64,000 nucleotides of DNA, taken from positions 1 through 64,000 of the forward strand of contig QOQW01000018.1 in NCBI GenBank assembly GCA_003327425.1, written 5' to 3'. The DNA is from Candidatus Ozemibacter sibiricus. GTDB lineage: Bacteria > Muiribacteriota > Ozemobacteria > Ozemobacterales > Ozemobacteraceae. Below the pieces are notes generated by a model, which had not been told where the DNA came from, did no database searches, and saw only the letters and a program-made list of their open reading frames with translations. Shown here one piece after another: positions 1-7,815 of this stretch. The position numbers and the translations under genes were made by a program. Every line of letters begins with the position of its first letter. Positions within the stretch are counted from its first letter, which is position 1.

Positions 1-422
1 TGATCGGCTTCGGCAAAAGCTTCAAGGCACATAGAATGGCCAAAGGATGAATTGATGAGGCATTCCGGACTTCGTTCTTGGAAATTAGCACTGGGTGATG
101 GTTTCATGAGTTGACCGATAATTGCTGCCATCGTCGGGCAGGGCTTGATTTTTTCAGGTTGACGAGCTACCCCGGAAAGTTACCCCGGTGCGATAATCAA
201 TGGGCTCCCGCTTCCCTTCCCATCCCAGACGGCTTTCGGCACCAAATGGTATCATTTCTCAACCGCCGCCACCTCCGCGCCGCCTGGGCGCCCCCCCGCC
301 CGCAGGCGAGACCAGCAGCCCCCTGCCACGGGGAACGGGCGGTCGAGGCAATCACCCTCGAGTGGCTCGATGCGCCACCCCATGAAAATACCATGCAAAA
401 CAAACTTGAACAGGAGAATCCC
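1..422. other. stretch without a recognisable gene
   Basis: I see no convincing coding region here. The only signal is a ribosome-binding site (AGGAG near 411-415) that belongs to the next gene. Bases 330-362 resemble two later stretches (918-955 and 1215-1250), so this may be part of a decayed repeated sequence. Confidence 0.4.
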
Positions 423-749
423 ATGACCGACCAAGCAACCAACACCACGGCAACCATCACCGATTCCCTAGAGGCAATCCACCTTGAGGTTGGCCACCTG
501 GATCCTCTTGCTGATCTCCTCGCTCATACCCTTTATCTGCTCGAGGTAGACAACGCCGTCATGGAAGGCGACCGGGCCCGGTTCCTTGACCATGTTGCCA
601 AACTTCGCGTTCTGATTCGGGCCCTACAGCGAAGCGCAAAAGACCTTGACCACCAGGTCGAAGAGGCAATTCACCAAAGCTTCCGCCGCGCGCCTGGGAT
701 GGTGGCCATTCCTACATCGGGAAATGCTTCCCCACCAAAAACTCAATGA
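423..749 (+). CDS. small hypothetical protein of the accessory region
   Basis: A 108-residue protein that I do not recognise. The start is the ATG preceded by AGGAG eight bases upstream; an in-frame upstream extension has no ribosome-binding site and odd composition. The body (residues 20-90) is rich in Leu, Glu, Asp and His and is predicted helical, of the kind seen in small plasmid or phage helper proteins. The N-terminus is rich in Thr and Asn. The reading frame stays open for about 109 codons past the TGA at 747-749, but the composition there becomes Pro/Arg-rich, so I treat TGA as the true stop. It is the only plus-strand gene in the element region and could belong to the element or to DNA beyond it. 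Confidence 0.55.
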   Translation: MTDQATNTTATITDSLEAIHLEVGHLDPLADLLAHTLYLLEVDNAVMEGDRARFLDHVAKLRVLIRALQRSAKDLDHQVEEAIHQSFRRAPGMVAIPTSGNASPPKTQ

Positions 750-1351
750 CAGGGGAACCAGTTCGCCACCACTGACGCCTCGATCAAGGCCACCGTCGCC
801 GGGCTGGTCACCAGCACCAGTGCCTCACCACCCGCCGGTCAGGGCCACCAGCTCCACGCTCAGGGGCGGGTGGCCTTTTTCGAGATCACCATCCCCACGC
901 CACCACCACGATGGCGGGGAACGCCCGGTCGATCACCTCGAGGCAACCACCGCCCCCTGCCCCCGGCCACCAAGAGGGGTTACTTCCCAAAAATGGAACT
1001 ACTGCGTGCCGTCGAGGGCCGGGCCTTTTGCGACCCTCTTCCCTCGCGCCTCTGGGAAGGACCCGTGCCGCCACGCTGACGGGCCACCAGAGCGGATTGC
1101 GGAGGGAATGCGAGGAAACGGCCCTAGGACGCGTCGGTAAGGGATGGGGCGCTATCACCCTACCGGCCCCCCTCCACCGCCGACACACCCCTAGACGGTG
1201 GTCTCGAATCGCCGGAACGCCCGATCGAGCCCCTCGAGGTCACCACCGCCACGGGGCAGGGGCAGGTGGCCTTTTCGAGATCACCACCACCAGCAGGGGC
1301 CGGTGGTCATTCGTGTCGCCAGCCGGGCGAAGGCGTCACTTCTGCCGGAAG
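750..1351. other. non-coding stretch with diverged repeated blocks
   Basis: No gene could be supported here. Two kinds of block recur: one around GGTGGCCTTTT(T)CGAGATCACC (868-892 and 1265-1287), and one around GGAACGCCCG..CCTCGAGG (918-955 and 1215-1250, with a third, weaker copy at 330-362). Order and spacing differ between copies, and one copy lacks one T. This looks like decayed duplicated sequence rather than a functional array. Confidence 0.4.
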
Positions 1352-1714
1352 TCAGGCAATAGTCTTCACCGGCTCCAACAGTAGCTTCTTCCGCGGGCCA
1401 GCCGGCACTTGGTTGCTGAAGACTTTGACCACCGGGCGCCGCCGCCGGGAGGGCGGGAACCGTCGCTCCTCGGTCGCCAAGATGGGGGCGACATCTACCC
1501 CCGCGGAAAGATCGTCGATGGACACCATGCGATAAGATCGCAGTAGATACCCCTTTTTCGCAAGGAGATAGCGATCTCCTTCGTAATGGTATGCCAGGAT
1601 GCGGACAGACCAGCCATCACGGGCGAGGCGGTCTGCAACGGCCGCTTCACTCGCGGAAAGGCGGGTCGCCATGGGGGGATTGACAACCCAAGACGCCAAT
1701 TTCAATTTCCCCAT
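1352..1714 (-). CDS. hypothetical protein, last gene of the element operon
   Basis: A 120-residue protein of unknown function. The ATG at 1714 is preceded by GGGAGG at a good distance. It overlaps the end of the 136-residue gene upstream by 13 bases, which implies coupled translation. The central part (about residues 25-75) alternates hydrophobic and charged residues like a small alpha/beta domain (VRILAYHYEGDRYLLAKKGY). The C-terminal 40 residues are rich in Arg, Lys and Pro and could bind nucleic acid; this is only inferred from composition. It is the fourth gene in the chain alpA - primase - 136 aa - 120 aa and therefore probably part of the element's replication or maintenance module. Confidence 0.55.
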   Translation of the reverse strand: MGKLKLASWVVNPPMATRLSASEAAVADRLARDGWSVRILAYHYEGDRYLLAKKGYLLRSYRMVSIDDLSAGVDVAPILATEERRFPPSRRRRPVVKVFSNQVPAGPRKKLLLEPVKTIA

Positions 1715-2112
1715 CGAATCGCCTCCCGCTCGGCTTGATCTTCCGCCGCGCCACCAGCCCCGCGCAATCGCGCCCCGACCTCCCACGCCAGGGCGGCCAG
1801 CCGACGGCCAGCGGTCTGTAGGGTTGCCAGATCGCACCGGTCTTCAGCCACCATAAGCTGGTCAATCAAGCTCGAAATTTCGGCCCGCTCTTCCGCCGTC
1901 CCCTGGTCCGCCACCCGCACGGCCCACCCCACCGCCACCGCCACTCGCTCAAGCTCGTTGTTGACTGCCTGCTGATTGAGCACGAGGTCGTTCCTGCGGA
2001 CTTGTGACGTTCCAGACGTTCCAGACGTTCCACCGGGGCTCAACGCTGATTCCCGCGAGGGGCGCCAGTCTACCCCGCACCGCCCATACCGGGCCAAAAG
2101 CTCCTCAAACAT
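1702..2112 (-). CDS. hypothetical protein downstream of the primase, with GTS repeat
   Basis: A 136-residue protein of unknown function. The start is set by the ATGTTTGA junction, where its ATG (2110-2112) overlaps the primase stop by eight bases. Residues 24-32 are a threefold Gly-Thr-Ser repeat encoded by three 9-bp direct repeats (CTGGAACGT on the coding strand). The remainder is helical and charged (AERAEISSLIDQLMVAEDRCDLATLQTAGRRL in part), compatible with a coiled coil. The same DNA motif is repeated inside the primase gene, so the two genes share a repeat family that may be functional at DNA level. Confidence 0.6.
   Translation of the reverse strand: MFEELLARYGRCGVDWRPSRESALSPGGTSGTSGTSQVRRNDLVLNQQAVNNELERVAVAVGWAVRVADQGTAEERAEISSLIDQLMVAEDRCDLATLQTAGRRLAALAWEVGARLRGAGGAAEDQAEREAIRWGN
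2006..2032. repeat. three 9-bp direct repeats GACGTTCCA
   Basis: GACGTTCCA occurs three times in tandem with exact 9-bp spacing, inside the 136-residue gene. The same octamer or its complement GGAACGTC also occurs in the primase linker at 3840-3847, 3948-3955, 3966-3973, 3978-3985 and 4053-4060, with extra GGAACG steps at 4035 and 4044. Confidence 0.8.
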
Positions 2113-5098
2113 GGCCACCCTCCAGCCGGTCATGGGCAATCGGGTAAACGCGCACCTTCCGCCCGTTGATGCGCCGGGATCTCGCCCGCTCCCCGTTGGC
2201 ATCGGGCGGAGGAAGCACCCCTTCTGCCTGAAGCACGTCAAGAGCCCGCCGGAAGTCGAACCCTCGAAGGGCTTCTCGAAGGCCATCGCCAGTAAACAGG
2301 AAGACCCTGGCCTCGTCTCTATCCTCCCACCACCCCGCACGGTCGCGGACGGAGAAGGCTTCGTTGGTAGGTGAGAACCGGCTATCCCCATGGCGATTCA
2401 GGAATGAGGAGACCGCCTCGAGGACTTGCCGCCTCTCATCATTCCCGCGCCCCCGATGCTCCACCCAAATTCTGAAAAACTCCCCCGCCGCTTCGATCGC
2501 GGCCCCCTCGGGCCAGCCAGTAATGCCGTATTTGGTCGCCACCTCCCCGGCCAGGGCCACCAGCGCGAACCTTCCCGCCGCCCGCCGCTCTTGCCCGTCT
2601 TCACCCGCCGAGAACAGCGGAAGAGTCCGGAACCGTTCCAAGAGGGCGCCGAAGTCTTGCTGGTCATGGGTCAGCCGCTCCAGAAAGACCCGGCCCACGT
2701 GCCCATGATGGCGGCTCCAGGCGGACTTTAGGTGGTCAGAAAGCGCCCGGCCTGAATCGAAGCCGTGCAGCTCATCCCAGGCACCATGCTTTCGCCGGGT
2801 AATGGGAACGTCCAGGAGACGAACCCCTTGCCCCGCACGAAGCCGTTGGTTCGCTTCGGCCATGTGGGTGGCGATCGCCTTCTCGCCCGTCGATAGCACC
2901 ATACACCGCCATCGAGCCACGCCACGCGCCGCGCCGGTTCGGCTCGCCCGTTGCTTCCCCCGGCCATTTCCCAACGCATAAACAATCATTCCGATATCTC
3001 GCGGATCGCATTCCGAAATCTCGTCGAGGGCCAGCAGGCAGTCGGTGAAGAGTGCCGCCGCCCCCTCCATCCCGTTGGCAGTCGCCCGCCAAGACCGCTT
3101 GAAATTAGGCCCGCCCCAAACAGAACACGCCGCCTCAATTGCGGTGCTTTTCCCCAGGCTCGAATCCCCTGCGAAATGCAGCCCGCCACCTTCCGCGCAA
3201 CATCGCCCGAGAAGCGGCCCCGCAAAGGCTGCCGATAGATTCAGAATGAGATAGGGATTCCCCACCGCCAACCGCGCAATTTCTTGCTGCCACCCTTCGA
3301 GAGAACCGGCCACGGTGAACTCATCGCTCCCCCGATCGCCGCTTTGAAAGATGACTTCCCCGGCCCGCGGCCCGAAAACCCGGTCGGGCAGAACGAACGA
3401 ATCGCCATGCCACCCAGTCTGAAGGGCGCACAACACCCGGGCCTTCGGTAGCTGACTCGAGAGGTATTCCGCCAAGAGACGATTCCCGTTGGGGTCGAGA
3501 TGAACACCCATCGCCAACAATTCGCCTCGAAGTTCTTCACCGGAACCTCGAAGCAGTTCCATCGGCATCGCCCATTCACGCCACCGGCCCACGGTATTGC
3601 GGAAACGAAGCAATCGCCCGAAATTCCCCCCATGCGCATCATGGGTCACGGCCACGATATGGAGAGGAGAACACACCCATCGCTTGGTTGGAGTCTGTTC
3701 CCCCGAACGCCGGTCGGTATGGACGCCGAACCACCACACCCCAGGGCGAAGTTTGTCGCCGGTTTCCCGTTCGGTGGCCCACTCATCGACAACCCGGAAG
3801 CAGGGGCGGACTGCCAACGGAACGGAAATCGTTCCGCCAGACGTTCCACTTTCCGCCCCGCTGGAATCCGCTCCAGATGCCAGTTCCGATGGTGGCGGAA
3901 CGGTGGCCTCGTCCGGCGCCCCCCCGGAATCAGCTCCAGATGCCGGTGGAACGTCACTTTTCGCTGACGTTCCGCCTGACGTTCCACTTCCCACCCCATC
4001 AAAATCAGCTCCAGAAGCCTTTTCCGATGGGGGCGGAACGGCTGGAACGGCTGGAACGTCGCGTTTGGATAATGCCAACCCAGAATGAATTTCGAGGGCG
4101 GGGGGGGCAACCAATTTCGCACCCTCTGGGTTGCGGCCATATCGTCGAGCATGAACAAGGACGGCGGCCAGCTCCCCTTCGCCCAGGGGGGGAAGATTGC
4201 GAGTGTTCCATTCACCCAGAAGGGCTAGCGCCTGGTCGTCAGGCAGGGCGAAATCCCTCACCAGCACGGCCGCCACCCGAAAGGCTTCCCCGTTCCGCTG
4301 GCCTTCTGGGACGCCCGGGATGGCGGCTACATACGCCGCAGCCCGCCGGAATCTTTCGTCATCTGGCACCTCGATTTTCGGCACGGCTGGCTTGGCCACC
4401 ACGGAGGGGGGCACCGGAACCTCGATAGGGACGGCATCGGGGCGGTAGTGAGCTTCCGGGTCGTGGCTCAGGAAGCACAGTCGCGCCGGGTCTTTGCCGG
4501 ATGGATCAGGATCAACCCCGGTCAGCCGCTTGCAGTGCTTGGCTGCCGCGGCCCAAGCGCGCCGATGGGCTTCCGGGTCGGGCTTCTCGAAAACGGGCAC
4601 CCGCACCACGGCCTTGATGCCGTCCCCCGATGGGCTTGTAAAGACGGCCACAACGTGCTTATCGGCCACCAAGGCAGACCGGACTGAGAATTGGCAATTG
4701 CCCAAGTGATCGAGATCAAGCACCACCAGCCCGGAAGAGCATTGCCACCCATCGGTGGAGCGCCGGGAGAACGTCCCCGCCCAGGTCACGGCCGGAAGAC
4801 GGCGCTTCGCCATGTCGTAGTCATGTTTTCGCCACACCTTAAGAAAATACCGAAGTTGGTCCACCCGCACTTTGAGGGCAGGGCAGGAGCGAATCCGCGC
4901 CACCACCAAGGCTAGGGTGTCGGGTGTCTGGCAAGGCGTGGTGGCCGTTGCGCTTCTGAAGAGAGAAACTTGCACCTCAGAAGATGGCATGATAGCCTCT
5001 GGGAAATTAGTTGGTTGGGTCGCCTCGTTCGGGGCGGCCTTTTGGTTTTCGGGCACCATCGGTTGTCCCCCCATCATCTCTCCAATCGATCCATCCAA
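2105..5098 (-). CDS. element primase-helicase (BT4734-like N-terminus, DUF927 helicase C-terminus)
   Basis: About 997 residues. Residues 43-215 resemble the BT4734/VirE N-terminal primase-like domain, starting at VSLFRSATATT and including LDLDHLG (127-133) and TSPSGDGIKAVVRVP (154-168). Residues 345-425 are a low-complexity linker with two copies of a PPPSE(K/L)ASGAD..SGTSGGT unit. Residues 430-830 match the DUF927 helicase-like family, with Walker A GDSSLGKST (644-652) and Walker B LLALDE (688-693). Such fusions initiate replication of phages, satellites and integrative elements. Two starts are possible: the ATG at 5098 (GAGGTG nine bases upstream, overlapping alpA by 25 bases), used here, or the ATG at 4990 (AGAGG), which begins just before the recognisable domain. 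The family call is firm; the exact start is not. Confidence 0.85.
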   Translation of the reverse strand: MDGSIGEMMGGQPMVPENQKAAPNEATQPTNFPEAIMPSSEVQVSLFRSATATTPCQTPDTLALVVARIRSCPALKVRVDQLRYFLKVWRKHDYDMAKRRLPAVTWAGTFSRRSTDGWQCSSGLVVLDLDHLGNCQFSVRSALVADKHVVAVFTSPSGDGIKAVVRVPVFEKPDPEAHRRAWAAAAKHCKRLTGVDPDPSGKDPARLCFLSHDPEAHYRPDAVPIEVPVPPSVVAKPAVPKIEVPDDERFRRAAAYVAAIPGVPEGQRNGEAFRVAAVLVRDFALPDDQALALLGEWNTRNLPPLGEGELAAVLVHARRYGRNPEGAKLVAPPALEIHSGLALSKRDVPAVPAVPPPSEKASGADFDGVGSGTSGGTSAKSDVPPASGADSGGAPDEATVPPPSELASGADSSGAESGTSGGTISVPLAVRPCFRVVDEWATERETGDKLRPGVWWFGVHTDRRSGEQTPTKRWVCSPLHIVAVTHDAHGGNFGRLLRFRNTVGRWREWAMPMELLRGSGEELRGELLAMGVHLDPNGNRLLAEYLSSQLPKARVLCALQTGWHGDSFVLPDRVFGPRAGEVIFQSGDRGSDEFTVAGSLEGWQQEIARLAVGNPYLILNLSAAFAGPLLGRCCAEGGGLHFAGDSSLGKSTAIEAACSVWGGPNFKRSWRATANGMEGAAALFTDCLLALDEISECDPRDIGMIVYALGNGRGKQRASRTGAARGVARWRCMVLSTGEKAIATHMAEANQRLRAGQGVRLLDVPITRRKHGAWDELHGFDSGRALSDHLKSAWSRHHGHVGRVFLERLTHDQQDFGALLERFRTLPLFSAGEDGQERRAAGRFALVALAGEVATKYGITGWPEGAAIEAAGEFFRIWVEHRGRGNDERRQVLEAVSSFLNRHGDSRFSPTNEAFSVRDRAGWWEDRDEARVFLFTGDGLREALRGFDFRRALDVLQAEGVLPPPDANGERARSRRINGRKVRVYPIAHDRLEGGHV

Positions 5099-5256
5099 GC
5101 CATCACCTCGGATTCGCGCCAGGCGACAGCCCGCGGGCCAATTCGGATTGGCTTGGGGAACCGGCCTTCTTGGACCCAGCGCCAGAGAGTTGACTTTCGC
5201 ACTGGGACGCGTTCTAAAACGGTCGGGAGACGAAGAAGCTTATCTGATTTTTCCAT
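5074..5256 (-). CDS. alpA: AlpA-family transcriptional regulator / excisionase-like protein
   Basis: A 60-residue MerR-like helix-turn-helix protein. It has the family layout: LLRLPTVLERVPVRKSTLWRWVQEG, then FPKPIRIGPRAVAWRESEV and a C-terminal helix WMDRLER. The ATG at 5256 has a strong GGAGGT six bases upstream. In P4-like elements AlpA activates the integrase or helps excision. It sits between the arm-domain gene and the primase gene, and its last 25 bases overlap the upstream primase start. A 22-bp inverted repeat lies 15 bases before its start and is a likely control site. Confidence 0.88.
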   Translation of the reverse strand: MEKSDKLLRLPTVLERVPVRKSTLWRWVQEGRFPKPIRIGPRAVAWRESEVMAWMDRLER

Positions 5257-5270
5257 TTTTGCACCTCCAA

Positions 5271-5292
5271 ATTTCTTTTGGTATAAAGAAAT
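5271..5292. promoter_or_regulatory. perfect inverted repeat upstream of alpA (candidate operator)
   Basis: ATTTCTTT (5271-5278) and AAAGAAAT (5285-5292) are perfect reverse complements around a 6-bp centre. The site lies 15-36 bases before the alpA start in the most AT-rich part of the element, and overlaps one copy of the TTTTGGTAT motif (5276-5284). Binding by AlpA or by the neighbouring arm-domain protein is inferred, not shown. Confidence 0.5.
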
Positions 5293-5399
5293 ATTTTGGA
5301 GATGCTCTTGACAAGCCTTTTTCGGCATGGGAAATCGTCCAAAATCCCATGCCGCCAGCCAGCGATCAGCGTTCCCGCGAAGAAAATTTCGAGGGATTA

Positions 5400-6356
5400 T
5401 CAGCCGGTAGGCGGCTTGCCCCCGAAAATAGCCACAATCCGGCGCTTCTCGTCCATCTGCTTTTGGTATTTTTGGTATATCTGACGGACAAACTCTTGTC
5501 CTACTCCCAACGCCTTGGCTGCGCGCGCCACCGCAGATTTTTTGTTTCGACCGCACGCGAGATGAGCGTCAACAAGATAGATTACCCAATCTGCCAACTG
5601 CCGCTCGCGGGCCTGTTTGCGCGCGCCATTTTTGTGCTTAGGTGCTAGGTGCCCGAAAATCTCATCACAATTTGTGATCTCCCCTCGTTCCCATGCAGAA
5701 ACCAGCCCCAAAAGCGCCTCTTGGTCTTCTCGCGGAACTGAGAGCCCAGCCTGGAAACAAAGCGCAATCGCTCGAAGAAGCGCCCACCCCTGGCCATGGG
5801 GGGGCGGCTTTGGGCCTCGTTTGATCACGGGATAGTCAACAACTGGAGCGGGTTCGCGCCGTCCCAGCATCTCTACCACCCCTCGACGGTCAGCAGACGT
5901 CCCCAAGGGAAGGCGCCCCATGAGGAGGTTGACCTCCCGTGCTGCAAGCCATCGCCGGGACGGTGGTATATTTCGCGCGTAGTCGGCTTCCTCTCCTCTC
6001 GCATGCATACGGCCAGAATGCGCCTTCATTTGACGATACCATTCCTCTTCGGCCGCAATGGCCTCGGGCAAGGTGGCAGTCCATGGATCGAACCTAGTCA
6101 AGGCGTCCGGCTCCTGAGCGGATTGCAGCTCCTCGCGGGCTTTCTCGGCCAGCTCGACGGCCTGCCGGTAGGAAAGGGTCGGGTAGGTGCCCAAGACCCG
6201 CTCGACGGCCTTCCCATCGCGCATGCAGCGAAACTGCCACGTTCGGCGCCCGTGGGGGGCCACGATTAGAGAGAGGTTTCGCCCGAAACGAAGGCGGTAG
6301 GCCTTTTCTTTCGGTTGAGCGGCCCTGGCGACAAGTTCCGGGTCTTGCTTCGGCAT
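5400..6356 (-). CDS. protein with an integrase arm-binding (DUF4102) domain but no catalytic domain
   Basis: A 318-residue protein. Residues 15-78 match the DUF4102/Arm domain that begins P4-type integrases (AYRLRFGRNLSLIVAPHGRRTWQF, then RVLGTYPTLSYRQAVELAEK). The rest has no tyrosine-recombinase catalytic signature: no RPGE-type Arg box, no HxxR and no H..Y pair. The C-terminal 70 residues look like a small helical DNA-binding region (KSAVARAAKALGVGQEFVRQIY), in the style of a helix-turn-helix. It follows the integrase by 44 bases. The ATG at 6356 lacks a ribosome-binding site and begins two bases after a double TTTTGGTAT motif. A protein that could occupy integrase arm sites without cutting might regulate integration or excision, or repress its own gene; this is inference. 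Confidence 0.7.
   Translation of the reverse strand: MPKQDPELVARAAQPKEKAYRLRFGRNLSLIVAPHGRRTWQFRCMRDGKAVERVLGTYPTLSYRQAVELAEKAREELQSAQEPDALTRFDPWTATLPEAIAAEEEWYRQMKAHSGRMHARGEEADYARNIPPSRRWLAAREVNLLMGRLPLGTSADRRGVVEMLGRREPAPVVDYPVIKRGPKPPPHGQGWALLRAIALCFQAGLSVPREDQEALLGLVSAWERGEITNCDEIFGHLAPKHKNGARKQARERQLADWVIYLVDAHLACGRNKKSAVARAAKALGVGQEFVRQIYQKYQKQMDEKRRIVAIFGGKPPTG
5461..5478 (+). repeat. double TTTTGGTAT, candidate arm-type site
   Basis: TTTTGGTAT occurs twice in direct tandem (5461-5469, 5470-5478) near the 3' end of the arm-domain gene, where the antisense reading gives YQKYQK. It is the exact reverse complement of the pair at 6358-6375. A third single copy is at 5276-5284. Confidence 0.6.
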
Positions 6357-6357
6357 G

Positions 6358-6375
6358 ATACCAAAAATACCAAAA
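6358..6375 (-). repeat. double TTTTGGTAT at the start of the arm-domain gene
   Basis: ATACCAAAA occurs twice in tandem on the plus strand, reading TTTTGGTATTTTTGGTAT directly before the start codon on the coding strand. It replaces the ribosome-binding site region and is the inverted copy of 5461-5478. Its position suits autoregulation or integrase arm binding. Confidence 0.65.
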
Positions 6376-6400
6376 AAGACCGCGAAAGGCCAGTCAGAAT

Positions 6401-7615
6401 CTATTTGGTGGCGGCCGCCCCCAAATCTCGTTGCGCCTTCGCTCGAAGCTCATCGCAGAAATCGGCCCATCGCTGCATCATCTCCCGCCGCTGAGGCAGA
6501 TAGGTGGTTCGGTTATAAGCCCTGCCCAAAGGGTCTCTGACATTGTGGGCAAGCTGGTGTTCGAGCATTTCCACTGGGAATCCCAGCACTTCGGCCCCTA
6601 TCGTTCGAAATGACGCCCTGAATCCATGCCCCGTCATCTCGGTCTTCTCGTAGCCGAGGGTGCGAAGGGCCGTCAAGACCCCGTTCTCTGACATGGGTCG
6701 AGATCCATCTGGGGTCTTGGCGTTGGGGAAGACGTATCGCCCCAGGCCGGTCAAGGGGTGCAACTCCTTCAGCAAGGCCACTGCTTGCCGAGCTAGCGGC
6801 ACAATGTGCAGCATTCTGGTCTTGGTAACTTCGTAACGCCACTCTGCGGTATCGAAATTGACATGCTCCCACTCCATCCGGCGAAGTTCGCCTGGGCGAA
6901 CGGCCAACAATGGGGCGAGCCGAAGGGCAGTTCTGACCACCAGCCCCCCTCGATAATTGTCAATGGCGACTAGGAGTCTACCGAATTGGTCTGGATCGGT
7001 GATAGCGGAAAAGTGTTGCGGGTCTGATTTCCGATCCAAGGCTCCTCGAAGGTCACGGCAAGGATCTGAGGTCACTCGCCCTGTGGCAACGGCGTATCGG
7101 AAAACCTGGGAGATTATCCCTAGAACCCGATGAGCCGTCTCGACGGCCCCTCTGTTAGCGATTCGCTTCACGACGTCCAAAGCCTGGGGTGGGATGATCT
7201 CATGGACAGGCTTGCTCCCAAGCCAGGGGTAAACGTCGGCCTCCAGGCGCCTTCGGACCCTTTCCCTGTGCGATTCAGACATCCTCAACATCTTTGCCGC
7301 GAACCATTCTTCGGCCACCGCCTCGAAGGTGTTTTCTTTGGCGTTTCGCTCGAATTCTCTGACAACGGCAGGGTCTGAGCCTGCGGCCAGGATTCGGCGA
7401 AGCTGATCTCGTTTTTCTCGAGCCTCGGCCAAGGAGAGCGTGGGGTAGTTACCAAGAGATAACAGGCGCGGCTTGCCGGCGAACCGATACTTGAATCGCC
7501 ACCGCTTGGTACCTGCGGAAGTAACCTCCAGGTAAAGTCCCCCTCCGTCGAAGAGGAACCCGGACTTTGCTTGTCGAATCTGGATTTCCTTTAGTGGTGA
7601 TGCGGCTTTCGGCAC
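6401..7615 (-). CDS. int: P4-family tyrosine integrase
   Basis: A site-specific tyrosine recombinase of about 404 residues. It has an N-terminal DUF4102 arm-binding domain (FLFDGGGLYLEVTSAGTKRW, LGNYPTLSLAEAREKR), a SAM-like core (about 105-200) and a C-terminal catalytic domain. The catalytic residues are visible: Arg in VRPGELRRMEW, the HGFR box, HQLAH, and the nucleophile Tyr in the YNRTTY region. I start it at the GTG at 7615, which places the arm domain at the usual distance; a TTG at 7669 extends the frame through the direct repeats upstream but is less like the family. It abuts the 3' end of ssrA, a classical target of this family. Confidence 0.92.
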   Translation of the reverse strand: MPKAASPLKEIQIRQAKSGFLFDGGGLYLEVTSAGTKRWRFKYRFAGKPRLLSLGNYPTLSLAEAREKRDQLRRILAAGSDPAVVREFERNAKENTFEAVAEEWFAAKMLRMSESHRERVRRRLEADVYPWLGSKPVHEIIPPQALDVVKRIANRGAVETAHRVLGIISQVFRYAVATGRVTSDPCRDLRGALDRKSDPQHFSAITDPDQFGRLLVAIDNYRGGLVVRTALRLAPLLAVRPGELRRMEWEHVNFDTAEWRYEVTKTRMLHIVPLARQAVALLKELHPLTGLGRYVFPNAKTPDGSRPMSENGVLTALRTLGYEKTEMTGHGFRASFRTIGAEVLGFPVEMLEHQLAHNVRDPLGRAYNRTTYLPQRREMMQRWADFCDELRAKAQRDLGAAATK

Positions 7616-7647
7616 GGTGGGTATCAAGCCTCCCTCGGCGAAGGTTT

Positions 7648-7671
7648 TGATACCCAAAATGATACCCAAAA
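7648..7671. repeat. tandem 12-bp repeat TGATACCCAAAA, candidate integrase arm or operator site
   Basis: TGATACCCAAAA is present twice in perfect tandem (7648-7659, 7660-7671) just upstream of the integrase. It is related to the ATACCAAAA repeats elsewhere in the element (one extra C). The location, between integrase and the ssrA end, is where arm-type sites and the integrase promoter are expected. Confidence 0.6.
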
Positions 7672-7724
7672 AATGTAGATTTTGTCATTCCAAGGTAGAC
7701 GAATTGGGACGAGCTAAAAGTAGT

Positions 7725-7759
7725 AGACCCGCTTCAGCAGCGGGTCTTCGGGATTTTTT
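7725..7759. terminator. hairpin terminator beyond ssrA
   Basis: AGACCCGCT (7725-7733) and AGCGGGTCT (7739-7747) form a perfect 9-bp stem with a 5-nt loop. On the plus strand a T6 run follows (7754-7759); on the minus strand a TTTT lies a few bases beyond. It probably ends ssrA transcription and may work in both directions. Confidence 0.6.
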
Positions 7760-7784
7760 AGGACTTTCTAAGATCTGGTCGCCA

Positions 7785-7815
7785 TGGAGGTGGCGGGAAT
7801 CGAACCCGCGTCCGA
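7785..7815. other. probable attachment site overlapping the ssrA 3' end
   Basis: P4-type integrases commonly recombine in the T-arm and acceptor 3' half of tmRNA or tRNA genes. The integrase, arm-like repeats and element genes all lie immediately outside this end. I could not find a second copy of this sequence between 1 and 7784, so the other junction is probably left of the window. Confidence 0.4.

Noticed and set aside
747-1079. The reading frame of the first small gene continues for about 109 codons after its TGA (UGA-C context).
   Set aside because: After a plausible first part the composition becomes Pro/Arg-rich, as in random GC-rich sequence, and the region overlaps repeated non-coding blocks. 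I could not support readthrough or selenocysteine.
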